From Planoprotostelium fungivorum (Eukaryota > Evosea > Variosea > Cavosteliida > Cavosteliaceae), in assembly GCA_003024175.1 (NCBI GenBank), contig MDYQ01000183.1, positions 1-59,597 of the forward strand: a stretch of DNA of 59,597 nucleotides. The letters run 5' to 3'. The notes beneath the pieces are model-generated. The model searched no databases. It was not told the DNA's origin and saw only the letters and a program-made list of their open reading frames with translations. A program made the translations under genes and the position numbers. Shown here piece by piece: positions 26,039 through 40,512 of this stretch (position 1 is its first letter; each line of letters opens with the position of its first letter).

Positions 26039-26573
26039 TTATCCATTGTTTCCTCTCGTCTTCACCATCTGGAGAGGTTCATATTTATACAAGGTGTTCT
26101 GTTCAAGCCCATCCACATCAAAATTATCCTATAGTTGCATGTTCACAGGTCTTTGTACGGAAACTCTGTGACGTAGACTTCGGGTGTGATCGCTGGCATC
26201 TTCTTTGGAGTGCTCGGGTGTAGACGATATGAGTATTCTGTCACAGACGCATCGGTCGGAGAGAAGTTGAGTTCAGAGATGGAGGCATATGTTGAGGTGC
26301 GAGGCCTACCAGTCGGCAGGGATTGTTGAGATGTGGCGCTGGTGGGTCGACTGTTTCTACCTAGACTCGCCGTTCTCAACCGGCTCAAATCGATGTGTGT
26401 CTGATTCCTGACGAGTGAGGGAAATCGTATAGAGCCAGCCGCTGGTGCCTACCCGTACAAATCAGCTGCAGGTCGTGTGAAGATCGAGTTCTCCTCATTA
26501 CCTCCTCAACACCAAGTGAGGGTGCCCTTGTCCTCCAGAATCCTTCGTCTAAGCTGTTGCTCTTGTTGCTCAT
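26039..26573 (-). CDS. Small uncharacterised protein
   Basis: Exons join from ATG at 26573 (MSNKSNSLDEGFWRTRAP) to a Ser/Arg/Thr-rich exon (RTASLGRNSRPTSATSQQ) and end in TPKKMPAITPEVYVTEFPYK|DNFDVDG, with a stop at 26039-26041. The product is about 130-150 residues, hydrophilic, and has no membrane helix or family motif that I recognise. It lies 88 bp upstream of the adenylate kinase-like gene on the same strand. Frame across the second intron is uncertain. Confidence 0.45.
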
Positions 26574-26909
26574 GTTAGAGCGGCTGTGAGGGGTTCGGGA
26601 CTTTTTGAAATGAGTCCAAGCTGACAGCCTAGCGAAAGGAGATTCACAAAGGACTCGAAAATAGAGCGGAGAAACTGACACGATCCTATGTAGCCCAGGC
26701 AGTCACGCAGGTGTATCCCTCAACACGAGAGACATCGCCTCATGCGAGCAGCCTTGGCTGACAGTAAAGGGTGAGATTAATTTACCTGTACGGGAACAGA
26801 GGATTGTTATAGACGGTTCCTTCCTTCATCAGCTCAGCCAGAAAGTCGTGAATGATTTTGAGTTCATTGTATTTCCCACTTTTTTTCCGATGTTGGGAAA
26901 ACGAAAAAG
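26574..26909. other. Divergent intergenic region
   Basis: Between the start of the small minus-strand gene and the start of PDCD2. No supported feature; presumed shared promoter. Confidence 0.4.
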
Positions 26910-28340
26910 ATGAGCAGGGGACATCACATCACGAAAGAGGAAGAAGAATTCATCACTCTTGGCTTCTTAGGTGATGCGATCGGTGACACTGATGATGTCG
27001 ATGTGTTGATGACAAAGATTGGTGGTCGTCCAGTGAGCACATCGTGATTTAAGACAGAATCGTATTGACGTGAGGAAGATTACGTTTGGAGAGACCATCA
27101 AACCGCAGTGTCCCAAATGTGGAGGAGATCAGGCCTTGCTCCTACAAGCGTACTCGCCACTTGATCATCTTCCATACGAACATCGCACATTATTCATCTT
27201 TGTTTGTCCTCTATCGAGTTGTCACTCCACCTCTGAAGGGTGAGAGGAGATCATCTGGTCATACACATGAGATAGACATAGACACAAGTTGAGCGAACCA
27301 GGTGGATAGCTTTGAGACATCAAAAAGAGATCAGTGAAGAAGAGAAGAAATATTATTACCCAGAAGAGGATAAAGAGGAGAAGAAAGAAGAGAAGCCTTC
27401 AGAAAAGTTATTCGAGGAGAGTGACTGGGGAGCAGGTGATGACACGCATGTGCATCATCACCCACCATCCTGAAATGCATAGAAAGACTCGAGCGATTGG
27501 GGAGCCGAAGAAGAGGAAAATCTCACGAGAGACATAGAAGAGAAGTTGGCCCTCAGAGATGACGCATCATCGTCCAAGAAGGAGAAGAAGGAGAAGAGAA
27601 CAGAGGAGACCGCAGGAGAAGCACCACGACCCACCTCAAAGATCTGTGGAGAGAGGAACATCGAGTGCATCGAAGTTCAAGTTGCGAGAGAGGAGAAGGA
27701 GGAGAAGAAGAAGGGAGATAGGACGAAAGAGAAGGAGATACTATCGACGATGGATGTAGAAGGAAAGCAGAATACGGAAGAAGTATGGGGAGGAGAGCAG
27801 TATGAGAATCCTGACAGAGTGAGTGATCCACATCTTTGAAGTGATCGCGATCACATGATCGTGATGTCCAAGATCATTTAGAGATCACGACCACCTCTAT
27901 TTCTCTTTTGTTTTCATCACGACCCAATCCTGACTCTCTCAGAACTTTAACAAATTCCAAAAGAGAGTCGAAAAGAATCCCGAACAAATCTTGAGGTGAG
28001 TTCATTCAAGGTGAACATCCACTGAAGAGTCCGACAGGTACAGTCCCAACGGTCAAGTTCTATACACGACAGAGAACGATGCACCTGAAGTGCCACCGTG
28101 TCCACTCTGCCAATCACCGCGACGATTTGAAATGCAAATCCTGCCCACTCTCATCTCACTGGGAGGTCAGTCGATGCATACGAGCGAAATTGACTCTTCT
28201 CAGGAATCCAATGGAACAACCGAGGAGAGAGCGGTAACTTTGAATTTGGAAATGTTATCCTCTTCACTTGCCCCAACAGCTGCACGACGACCACTTCGTC
28301 TTTCTATTCCGAGTTCGTCACCATCGAAAACGCCATATGA
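26910..28340 (+). CDS. PDCD2: PDCD2/TSR4-family protein
   Basis: ATG at 26910 (MSRGHHITKEEEEFITLGFL). The N-terminal block has VLMTKIGGRP, then after an intron QCPKCGGDQALLLQAYSP and RTLFIFVCPLSSC, the zinc-binding MYND-like region and strands typical of PDCD2/TSR4. A long Lys/Glu-rich exon (about 27300-27820) contains two ESDWGA/SSDWGA repeats. The PDCD2_C domain follows across three exons: FNKFQKRVEKNPEQILRY, CPLCQSPRRFEMQILPTL and GNVILFTCPNSC, ending TIENAI and TGA at 28338-28340. Family members act as dedicated chaperones of ribosomal protein uS5 (Rps2) during 40S assembly. The charged insert, more than 150 residues, is longer than usual. Confidence 0.9.
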
Positions 28341-28367
28341 AACAATAAATCCAGAATTACAGTCGTT

Positions 28368-30293
28368 TTATTGCGCTCTCTGTGACGGAAGATGATTCGA
28401 CAGGTGCCAGTGCAAATTCTGCACCAGGATCTGTTGCAATTGATCTGCCTCCTCTGTAGACTGCATCTCCCACTCCTTCTGAAAGAGAACAAATCTCTCT
28501 CCCAGCAGGGACGTGAATCTCTTCACGGCAGATTGCAGGGCGTGCTGCAAGCTGTCTCTACCTTGCATCCTCTCCTGTGAGAAATCGAACAGCTTTCCAC
28601 TGCGTACTGCGGCTTGGATTTGATCGTGACGTGCTGCGAGTGAAGTGATGAAGCGATGGAGGTGGGAGGTCATTCGAGTGAGGAGGGATTGATAGTGAGC
28701 TGGGGAGCATTTACCGTTGATGGTATCTTTGCAGGCGTGAACGTATTCAGCTCCCAGCTTCTTCAGCTGCCAGTACATGTTGATCTGGTGGAGATCAGGA
28801 GTGGTAGAGGATAGATAAGAGCAACAGTGATTATGATGAATATGTTGGGGGTAGTTGGGATATCAGGGTGACAATGTTGATGAGACGGTGACATGGTGAC
28901 GATCAACGAACCTTGAAAGATTGGTCGATGTGAAGGAGTCGATTCATGTTGGCAACGAAGATAGGTGTGGCTGCTAAGAAGATGGCCGAGTCCGCCGTGG
29001 TCACTGCCTGTGACATCTGAGTCAAGGCGTCTCTCAGTTGACATGCACAAGACACGAGGCTGTCTAAGGTCTTCTTCTGCTGCTGTTCGTACTTCTTCCT
29101 CTCTTCGTCCACGACGCTCGTGCTCTTGGCGATGAGCCCTCTCATCTCCTCCACGATCTTCTGACTAATGGCATTAGAATGAGATAGATTCGTCGTCCAG
29201 CTATCTCACAAGGAGGCGGTCAGCTCGTTCAGCATCTCCTGTGACATGCTCTTCTTGTGAGCGTTCGCTGTGGTACATCTCTCTCTGAAAAAACGAAGCA
29301 GCTTGAGAGTATCATACTGCACGTTCTTCGCTTCCTCCTGCATCTCAGAGATCCTCCCTGATTGTTCCTTCTTCAGCATCTCGTCGCAACCATTCACGAC
29401 GGTATACAAGCTGAGAGCTGAATCGGCTCCTGAATGAGCCAGCTGGAGGACTTCTCCCGGTCGTGTGTCTTTGTTCAAGGTCCCTTCGAGGCTGAGAGTT
29501 GTTTCTTCGATGCAATCACCTTTCAGAGTGGACAGGGTGGACAAGACGTTGCGGGAGCTGCTGACTACCTGCTCTTGGAACTTCTTGGCAGTGGTCAAGA
29601 GTCTCTTGTCGATGTACATGAGGGTCTCTGGTTTGTTCGATTCCTCCACTTCTTCCTTTTTGTTCTGTCATGAAGGTGAGTCGACGGGAGGTGATGACAT
29701 CACTCATCACCTCGGGGGGTACGTATTGTATCTCTTCTTTCGGTGGGGGTGTTTCGGTCTGTTTGTTCTCTTCGGTGGGTGTGGGTGCTTCCGTGGGTTT
29801 AGGCTCAACGACGTTCTTGTTCTCCTTGGGTTCTTCGTCATGTTTCAGCACACGATCATCATCGAGTACACCCACCTTCTTTCACATCAGAAACCGGATT
29901 ATCCTCTTCTTTCTTCTCCTCGTTGTTCGTGTGAGTGACGCTGTTATCCTCTGTGGGGGTCGACTCCTTTCTCTCATAATTCGACTCAGATTGGGGTGTG
30001 CCGAGAGGTTGGCTGACTTCAGACAGAAAGTCTTGAAGTGATGCGATGATGGTGCTCTTTGTTCTGACTGGAGCCTTTTCGACTGTCGGCTCTCCATTCT
30101 GCGATCGTCCATAGACCGGGTTTTTGTATTCAGTCTGTGTCTCTGAACCTTTGAATTCTGCTGATGAACGAAAGGAAGAATTTGTAAAGTAGTTCTGTAT
30201 GCTGTGCGTCTGCTGGCTCTTCTTTGGTTTACGAAGAGATGAGAAGAGATCCTCTCTCTTGTTCTTGGCAACAAAGATAGACAGAGATTCCAT
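28368..30293 (-). CDS. Coiled-coil protein of unknown function
   Basis: ATG at 30293 (MESLSIFVAKNKREDLFSSL). The N-terminal third is polar and Pro/Thr/Glu-rich (EPKPTEAPTPTEENKQTE). Exons then join into a long helical region: NKPETLMYIDKRLLTTAKKF, then EMLKKEQSGRISEMQEEAKN, and after further introns EERKKYEQQQKKTLDSLVSC and INMYWQLKKLGAEYVHACKD. The last exon ends near 28368. No membrane segment and no catalytic motif were seen. The alternation of charged and hydrophobic residues suggests extended coiled coils, so a scaffold or cytoskeletal role is possible. It converges with PDCD2, about 28 bp apart. Confidence 0.6.
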
Positions 30294-30786
30294 ATTTGAC
30301 AATGATGATGAGTGTTTGAGATTGCAACTGAGGTTCCATCGCTTGGAGAGACGCCTATCTACCTTTCCACCTCATGGAAGTTGTGTCAACACCCAGCAAC
30401 GGGCTTAAGCGACAACGACGGCAACGTTTCAGCACCGCAACAGTGACATTTCGTGCATCACATACAGTACGGTACTTTGGTATATGGATGTATCTGCACA
30501 GTATTCGAAGTAAATGGCAGAGGAAGACATCCCCCACATGAACTGTGATCGATTTGTATGAAAGATGAAGATGAAACTGAAACTATGTATAGGATCGTCT
30601 GTGGTCATCAGATCTGCACGTTAACGATTGCCACAAGGAGCTGTTCAATTGTCAGCAACATCGTAAAAAGACGGTGATGACATGCGCTTGTCTGCTTCTT
30701 GGAAATTTTGAGCTGCAGCTTCTCGTCCGGACGGCTCTTCTTCTTTCGATTTTTCCCTCCCCCAACTTCTGATCCACATCAAAGAG
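30294..30786. other. Divergent intergenic region
   Basis: About 490 bp between two divergent gene starts. No supported coding or RNA feature. Confidence 0.4.
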
Positions 30787-31487
30787 ATGTTGAGGGTCCT
30801 ATTGTTCGTCTCTCTCTTCGCCTTCTGTCTGTCTCTCAATGGCACTCGGGTGAGGACGATGTGTGGAGGTTGTTCGATTGAACCGATGCCACAGGACTAT
30901 CAGCTCACATTCAGCGCTGGTAACCTGTCCGAGGAAGGATTCAAGAACCTGATCGGTAACCTCCTTCACATTGGCGCTGCAGAGGTGTCGACCACCGATT
31001 ATCACAAGTCAGAGGACAACCCACGCACGTATTCTACTCAGCTGTCTTTCAACAATCAATCGGGTGTCCAACAGTTGACTCTGTTCAGTCAGTCAGTCGA
31101 TGCACAGAAGGCGGGAGGTAGAGATCCATTTGCGGTCGCTGCTGTCTCTGTCAACACCTCCTCCATCATCGTCCTCACTTTTGAGGAGATCACTCTGAAC
31201 GAGGTACGTCTGAATTTTCCGAATAGACGGTTGACATCTACCGACAGTTACCTGAGGCCAAGATCGAGCCAAATGCAGGAATCGACACCGGTCTCCAGGT
31301 ACAGATCCATCATCACATTATTATTCTATCACGCTCGTCATATACGATGAATAGAAGAAAAAGCTCATTTAAACAGTGGGGAATGGCTGCAATTGTATTG
31401 GGAGCTGCCATATTGATCATCATCATCGCCCTCATCATCGACAACCACTACCGCTCGAAGAAGCCAGAGTATTCTGTTGTCGCGTAA
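30787..31487 (+). CDS. Small type I membrane protein, unknown
   Basis: ATG at 30787 begins a signal peptide (MLRVLLFVSLFAFCLSLNG). A compact ectodomain with two early Cys (CGGC) and sequons follows. Introns lie after LTFEEITLNE (near 31203-31247) and after GIDTGLQ (near 31290-31376). The last exon gives WGMAAIVLGAAILIIIIALI and a short cytosolic tail (DNHYRSKKPEYSVVA), TAA at 31485-31487. The product is about 200 residues with one pass. Nothing in the ectodomain is recognised. Confidence 0.7.
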
Positions 31488-31919
31488 TCTTTATAAATTC
31501 AGTGTTTATCATATGTGATCTCTGCATCACGAATGTCACAATCGAGGAAGAGCACGTGGATTGTGATACCAAACGCCATCTTCCAACATGGTCTGTGCCT
31601 CATACCAGAAGGACCACGAGACTATGTCTTGGGAAGGATGACTCTGTCGGTTATTTGTTTCTAACGCCCAGCTGCCACACGACTCAGCCAACTCCAACCT
31701 GTCACATGGAGATGCCATGCTCCCTCCACACAGACGAAACGACACTGGTAGAATAGAGAAGGAAAGTAAATCTTTAATCAGTGGTGGATGAAGGAGAGGA
31801 AAGGAAATATGGAGGGCTGATATGTTGTGTGTCGCGGAATGGTGACGACACCGAGAGAAAACTTGCGAGGCCAATTTTCAATACAAACAACAGCATCATT
31901 AACGGCCACACGAACTAAC
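31488..31919. other. Intergenic region upstream of PP2A
   Basis: About 430 bp with no supported gene. An upstream extension of the PP2A frame to 31827 has no ATG at its start, so 31920 is kept as the start. Confidence 0.45.
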
Positions 31920-33258
<1,339 letters not shown>

Positions 33259-33293
33259 AAACAGTTTTATTCGATTAGATAAAGACATTCAAC

Positions 33294-33859
33294 TCATGGC
33301 TCTTCTCCCTCTGAGTCGTTCTGGAGGGTATATAGTCGTATCTGTTCCAGCCATTCTTTGTTGTCTGATATGGTGTCGGCATGAAAACGGGCCAAAGAGC
33401 TCTGAGATGTAAATCCATGTTGATCCTGACGCGATCAGAAAGAGGGCATGGAGAGGTAGGTCTCACTGTAATGTGTGCGAATTGATCCGATTTCGAGACG
33501 AGCGTGAAGCCTGGCCACAGTCCTCTCATCTCCTGGATTTCGAAGCCTTGGTTGAGATTGACAGTCATCGAAACCTCCTATCGATCAATTAGTATCACTC
33601 TCACCGTCACCTCATCGTCTGTGACTGATTCCGTGCTCACCTCTGATTTTCCCTTCAGACAATGGTTATTGAATTCGAGACGACAATGAACTAATTTATA
33701 CGCCATCGTCTTATCTTGCACCATCAGTATTCCTTTATACACGTCTTCTTCTGCGGCAATGATCAGACCGTGATAATGTAATCAATGTTCACCTTGTTCC
33801 ACCTCTGGTGCTGATATTTCATCGTCTTCAGAATCTGTAAAATCCCCTTTTCGCTTCAT
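33294..33859 (-). CDS. Small uncharacterised protein
   Basis: Chosen start ATG at 33859 (MKRKGDFTDSEDDEISAPEV). Four exons join cleanly in phase: VEQ|GLIIAAEEDVYKGILMVQ, then CLKGKSE|EVSMTVNLNQGFEIQ, then QFAHIT|DQHGFTSQSSLARF. The end reads DNKEWLEQIRLYTLQNDSEG followed by EEP and a stop at 33294-33296. About 150 residues with an acidic start, a beta-rich middle and an amphipathic C-terminal helix. No family recognised. It converges with PP2A (35 bp) and diverges from FAAP100 (about 90 bp), so its regulatory DNA must be very short. Confidence 0.6.
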
Positions 33860-33948
33860 CAATCTAGATCGTCTCGTTTTTGTTTGAGATGAAGAGCTAC
33901 GGCTGCTCAAATGATTGGTCCCATTTACAACCTCAACGGCCACATCTG

Positions 33949-36900
33949 ATGGCCATAACACCAGATGGGATGGCACAAAGTGAACCACACCTTCCCATTC
34001 ATATCCATGGCCAGCCTCTTCTCGTACATGATAGTGAAACCGATCTCACACTACTGACGGTCGCACCCAATCAACTCCACCTATATAAGGGAATCATCTT
34101 GAAGGTGAACAGAACATATCCTTCAAATTTTCTCCTCCAAATTGATAACTTGCTAGAGGGTGTTCAGATGTGATGACATGATTGCGTCTCTCTCTTCAGG
34201 CTACGATGAAAATGGACTAGGTATCGTATTTTTACTCACCACGAACGGATCACTCTATCTCTTCTCTTTTTCTTTCTTTGCTGGGGCAGGTAGAGTTCTG
34301 ATCACCCATCGTCTGGCTGATCCGAGAAAAGACTCCCAGACAGAGACGAACGAACCGAAAAGGAAGAAGAAAAAGACGATCGTTGGAGAGGACAGTCATC
34401 ACAAGATGGACACCCTCCGAAGTTTGAGAGGCAACACGACCGTCTTGTCTTTCCGAAAATACGATCCCATCATCTCTCAGGTGAGCCACTCATCTTCGCG
34501 TTACATTTTGGAGTGATCGCAATGTTGATGAAGAAAGAATGATTGAAACGGAGCAGCCAGGTAGTTATCGATACCATTGGACCTCGTTCGGTCTCTTCGC
34601 TTGGGATATTCACGGTCCGTCATCCATTTATACTTTCAATTCTTCTCTGACCCGCCTGGTACCACCGTTACCCACACAGACGGAAGTCACTTCCATCCTC
34701 TATATCCTTTCTTCACGACCCTGCCACTGCCGAACGTGATCGGCATCCTGATGATCATGATCCTTGACTCGACCACGTCTGTCGCATGAGAACGAACCGA
34801 TAGAACATTCGGAGAGAGTCAGTGGGGATTTCTTGTCCATGCTATCAACCGACTCCATCAGGTGATATCTATCTCCACACACACCACAAACTGACAGATC
34901 AAAGACAGAAGGTGATGCTGTTGGGGGACAGAGAAGGAAAGGTGAGGAGAGAAGTAGGAGAAGAGAGTGAAGATAGTCAGGTGTCTCTGTGGTGTGTGAA
35001 TCGGGGTGATCGTGATCCGTACGATACAATCTGTTCGATGAATGAACCCATTCACAATATCTTGGTGAGTCTCACGATGTAAAGATGAATCATTTCGCCT
35101 CACAACGATCATCACATCGTGACCTGATGACTCATCAGCTGTGGAGGGGTCCTCCCAACGATCCCAGAGAAGTTTTGGTGATCGTAGGGTACAGATTTCA
35201 ATCAACTATTCCACCACTCACACCTCCAGGGAGAGAGGAAGATTTATCACTCTGGAGAGGAAGAACGGTCAGAAGGAAACACACAGGTCACTCGATCTGC
35301 AAGAGAACATCACCAGTTCAATCATACGAGACGATCACTTGGTCTACGTCTCCACGGGCATCACCTTCTCTCTACCCCTGAATGAGGATCACAAGGAGAA
35401 GTCGAGAGCCGTCGTTCCAACTCGTCACGAGAACTGTGGAGTGAGAGGGAAGATCTTGTTCGATCGCAACGACGATGGACTCTTCATTCTGACCGAAGGG
35501 GGAATGAAGAAGGTGGAGTGGACGACATCGAGGTGAGAATGTGTAGATGGGTTGAAGACTGAAGGAGAGGAGGAGGAGGAGAGACAACGAGACGCAGAAG
35601 AGGATCCGATTGTCTCTGGAGACGTTGAGCGACATATCAAATCGACAGAATGAATTCAGAGCATTAGAAGACGAGGTAAGTGCAGGGGGGAAGAGAGAAA
35701 TCTGAAATGTCCACAGGTCAGTGAAGAGTTGAGAGAACTGAATGTGGCCAATCACGTGTGAGTCACACGGAAGAGAAGGGAGTGACAGAGACAGGGTGTA
35801 CGAGCATATGAAGAAGAAGACGATACGATGCGATGTGATGGGAGTCATTCATGTGACGAGAATCAAGCATAAGACGTGCATCAGAGTCACCTTGGAGAAC
35901 AAGGGAAGTTTTGATCTGTCTCCCCACCATTGGTCCTGCATCGTCTTGTTAGACAAAGGAAACGGAAGTACCGTGAGCTTATCTTATCCTTGCGAGAACG
36001 TACACAAGAACGTTCCGTGGTGAGTCATCGAATCAACATCGCCGATGTATCATTGATGCGATGCAGGGTCATCGATCTCCCGTTCGAGTATGGAAACTAT
36101 GGAACATTAGACGTCTCTGTCTACCTCTCCTTTCAATTCTTTCCAAAGACGGGTGAGAGGGAAGTGGAGGGAGAGAAGAGAATGAAAGAGAAAGGCATGA
36201 ATCCCAAGGGAAGAGAGAAGGGACAGAGCCGCTGCACACTCCTCACGAGAAAGACACTCGATCTCTTGCACTTTGTTGACCTGGCACCGATATCAGCCCA
36301 CCTGCTGCCCAAAACGAAGAGCGTCGTCTTGCCTCGTTTCTCACCGCTGGGTGAGTGCCAAGAGTGATAAAGAATGACTTGGATGACCACGAGCAGATGC
36401 AAACAGTCGATGGATGAGCTACCGAGGAGAGAAGAGGGAGGGGACTCTGCACGACGTTCAGTTGGCCGTGGCGGTGGCGAGTGAAGAGAGAGTGAAGGAA
36501 GTGATGAAGAAGCTGATGGAGGGAGGGAAGATCGATGTGATCCATGCAGAGAGTGGGGTGGTGATGATGACACACAGAGACGATAAGTTGGCTTTCAAAA
36601 TCAAATCGGGGAAGAAGAGTGAGTCGATCGTAAGGAGGATGGAGGTGACCGCCTGCAGTACTCCAGATGAAGTTTCAATGTCCTTTGACACTCCTTCCCT
36701 TTCTCAGGGCCTCCATCGTGCGAAGGCTCATTCTCTTGTGCGGTGTGTCTCGTCACACATCATTCACAACTGATGAGAGGTAGACGAAAAGTCTTTCGAA
36801 ATCGAAATTTCGGATCGGAAGGTGAAGGCGAGTGATGTGGGGAAGACTCAAGTTGAAACAGGAAGTGGAGGACATGTGCAGGGAATTGAAAAAATTGAGC

Positions 36901-37080
36901 CTTCGACTGGAAGAACTGCGCGAGGAGGGAGAAGACATTGCCATTCAGAGGGCCAACCGGATCCTCTCCCACCAAGGTTCTCTCTCCGAACTCTCTCAAC
37001 GCATCGTCGACAACTACGATCGAGTGAGGAGAGAATACCTCCTCAGCCGAGAGAAGGTCTACATAAAGATGATCTTCTGA
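33949..37080 (+). CDS. FAAP100: FAAP100 homologue (Fanconi core complex subunit)
   Basis: Start taken at ATG 33949 (MAITPDGMAQSEP); ATG 33889 in the same frame is an alternative. Exons to about 35540 encode beta-propeller-like strands (LTLLTVAPNQLHLYKG, GKILFDRNDDGLFILTEGG). A short coiled coil follows, rich in Glu/Leu, across about 35600-35750. The C-terminal part aligns block by block with my recollection of vertebrate FAAP100: VTLENKGSFDLSPHHW, the DLPFEYGNYGTLDVSVYLSF strand pair, LLTRKTLDLLHFVDLAPI, and a final Leu/Glu helix (EVEDMCRELKKLSLRLEEL) ending at 37080. FAAP100 pairs with FANCB and FANCL in the ubiquitin ligase module that monoubiquitinates FANCD2/FANCI at DNA crosslinks. The identity rests on memory and block order, not a search. 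Confidence 0.7.
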
Positions 37081-37087
37081 TGTTTAT

Positions 37088-39548
<2,461 letters not shown>

Positions 39549-39656
39549 GTCAACTTGTGATGTGGGTTGTCCTTCAGAAGATGTGAAAAGGATGGGAAAG
39601 TGATGTGATGTCACACTACAACACATCACACGAGCTGACGCTGAGCGATTCTGGAG

Positions 39657-40271
39657 ATGGCGTCATCGAGCCAACATGGACTGTTAACATACGCAGCAGC
39701 GATATCCGGTGGTTTACTCTCTTCTTCTTGCTGTGTGGTACAGCTGGTTCTCAATTATTTTTCCATCGGTTGCGCTGGCTTCTCTGTTCTCGATCCCTTC
39801 AGAAACACTTTCTTATCGATCACATATGGGACTCTCTTCTACAAAGTGTGGAGAGATCAAACATTGGGAAGAGGCCTGCTGACGCGGGAGAATGCGATCA
39901 CATCGCTGATCGTTCTCGCTCTATCCGTATCACCGACCGTCGTAAGGTGAAGTCAGCACTCATCTCTTTATGACTCTTCTCAGGTCCATCAATCACGGCA
40001 GATTATCGTCTGAAGGAGACCTCATCGTGAAGCGAGTCGAGATCACTGGCATGAACTGCGAAAGTTGTGCTAATTCAGTTCGAAACGGCATGATGAAGCT
40101 GCCGGGAGTTGAACAAGTCCGAGTAGAATTAAAAGACAAGTCTGTCACCATTTGGTCCAAGAGAGAGGTAAGCCTCTGACGAAAAGTGAATCGCTGACAG
40201 AGAATAAGATATCGATGGAACATATTGAGACGGAGCTGAAGAGCAGAAACTTCGGAGTAAAACGAGAGTGA
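39657..40271 (+). CDS. MerT-like membrane domain fused to HMA domain
   Basis: Exons 39657-39946, 39984-40167 and 40209-40271 join in phase to 178 residues. The N-terminal half has LLTYAAAISGGLLSSSCCVV followed by a second helix and VLDPFRNTF. This pattern (vicinal Cys pair in helix 1, then an LEPYR-like turn before the last helix) is that of the bacterial mercuric ion transporter MerT. The C-terminal half has KRVEITGMNCESCANSVRNG, a heavy-metal-associated fold with GMxCxxC, equivalent to MerP. A MerT-MerP fusion would hand metal from the HMA Cys pair to the membrane Cys pair. The substrate, mercury or another soft metal, is not shown by sequence. The gene diverges from RIOX1, 108 bp apart. 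Confidence 0.75.
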
Positions 40272-40512
40272 CAGAGAGGATAAATATTGTACATGATCTT
40301 GTAACGTTCATGATCTGACCATCATGTCGCATTGAAGCGACCGAGAATATATCTAATTCACAGATGCGAATGTCAATGCGCTGGTAGTAGTTAATTGGCG
40401 TTCTCCCCAATATCAAAAGTTGATGGACCCCTCTGTAATCATGAAAAGTTCGTTTCCATCCTCAAGGGCCGAGAATGAAGTAGGATTTATGAGGAGCTTA
40501 AGTCGAGAGCGT

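Noticed and set aside
31827-31919. Upstream extension of the PP2A frame
   Set aside because: The extension begins at a TTG and adds residues unlike PP2A; the ATG at 31920 gives a normal-length protein.
36133-36575. Minus-strand frames of 110-146 codons, Ser/His/Pro-rich
   Set aside because: Antisense shadows of FAAP100 exons with low-complexity composition.
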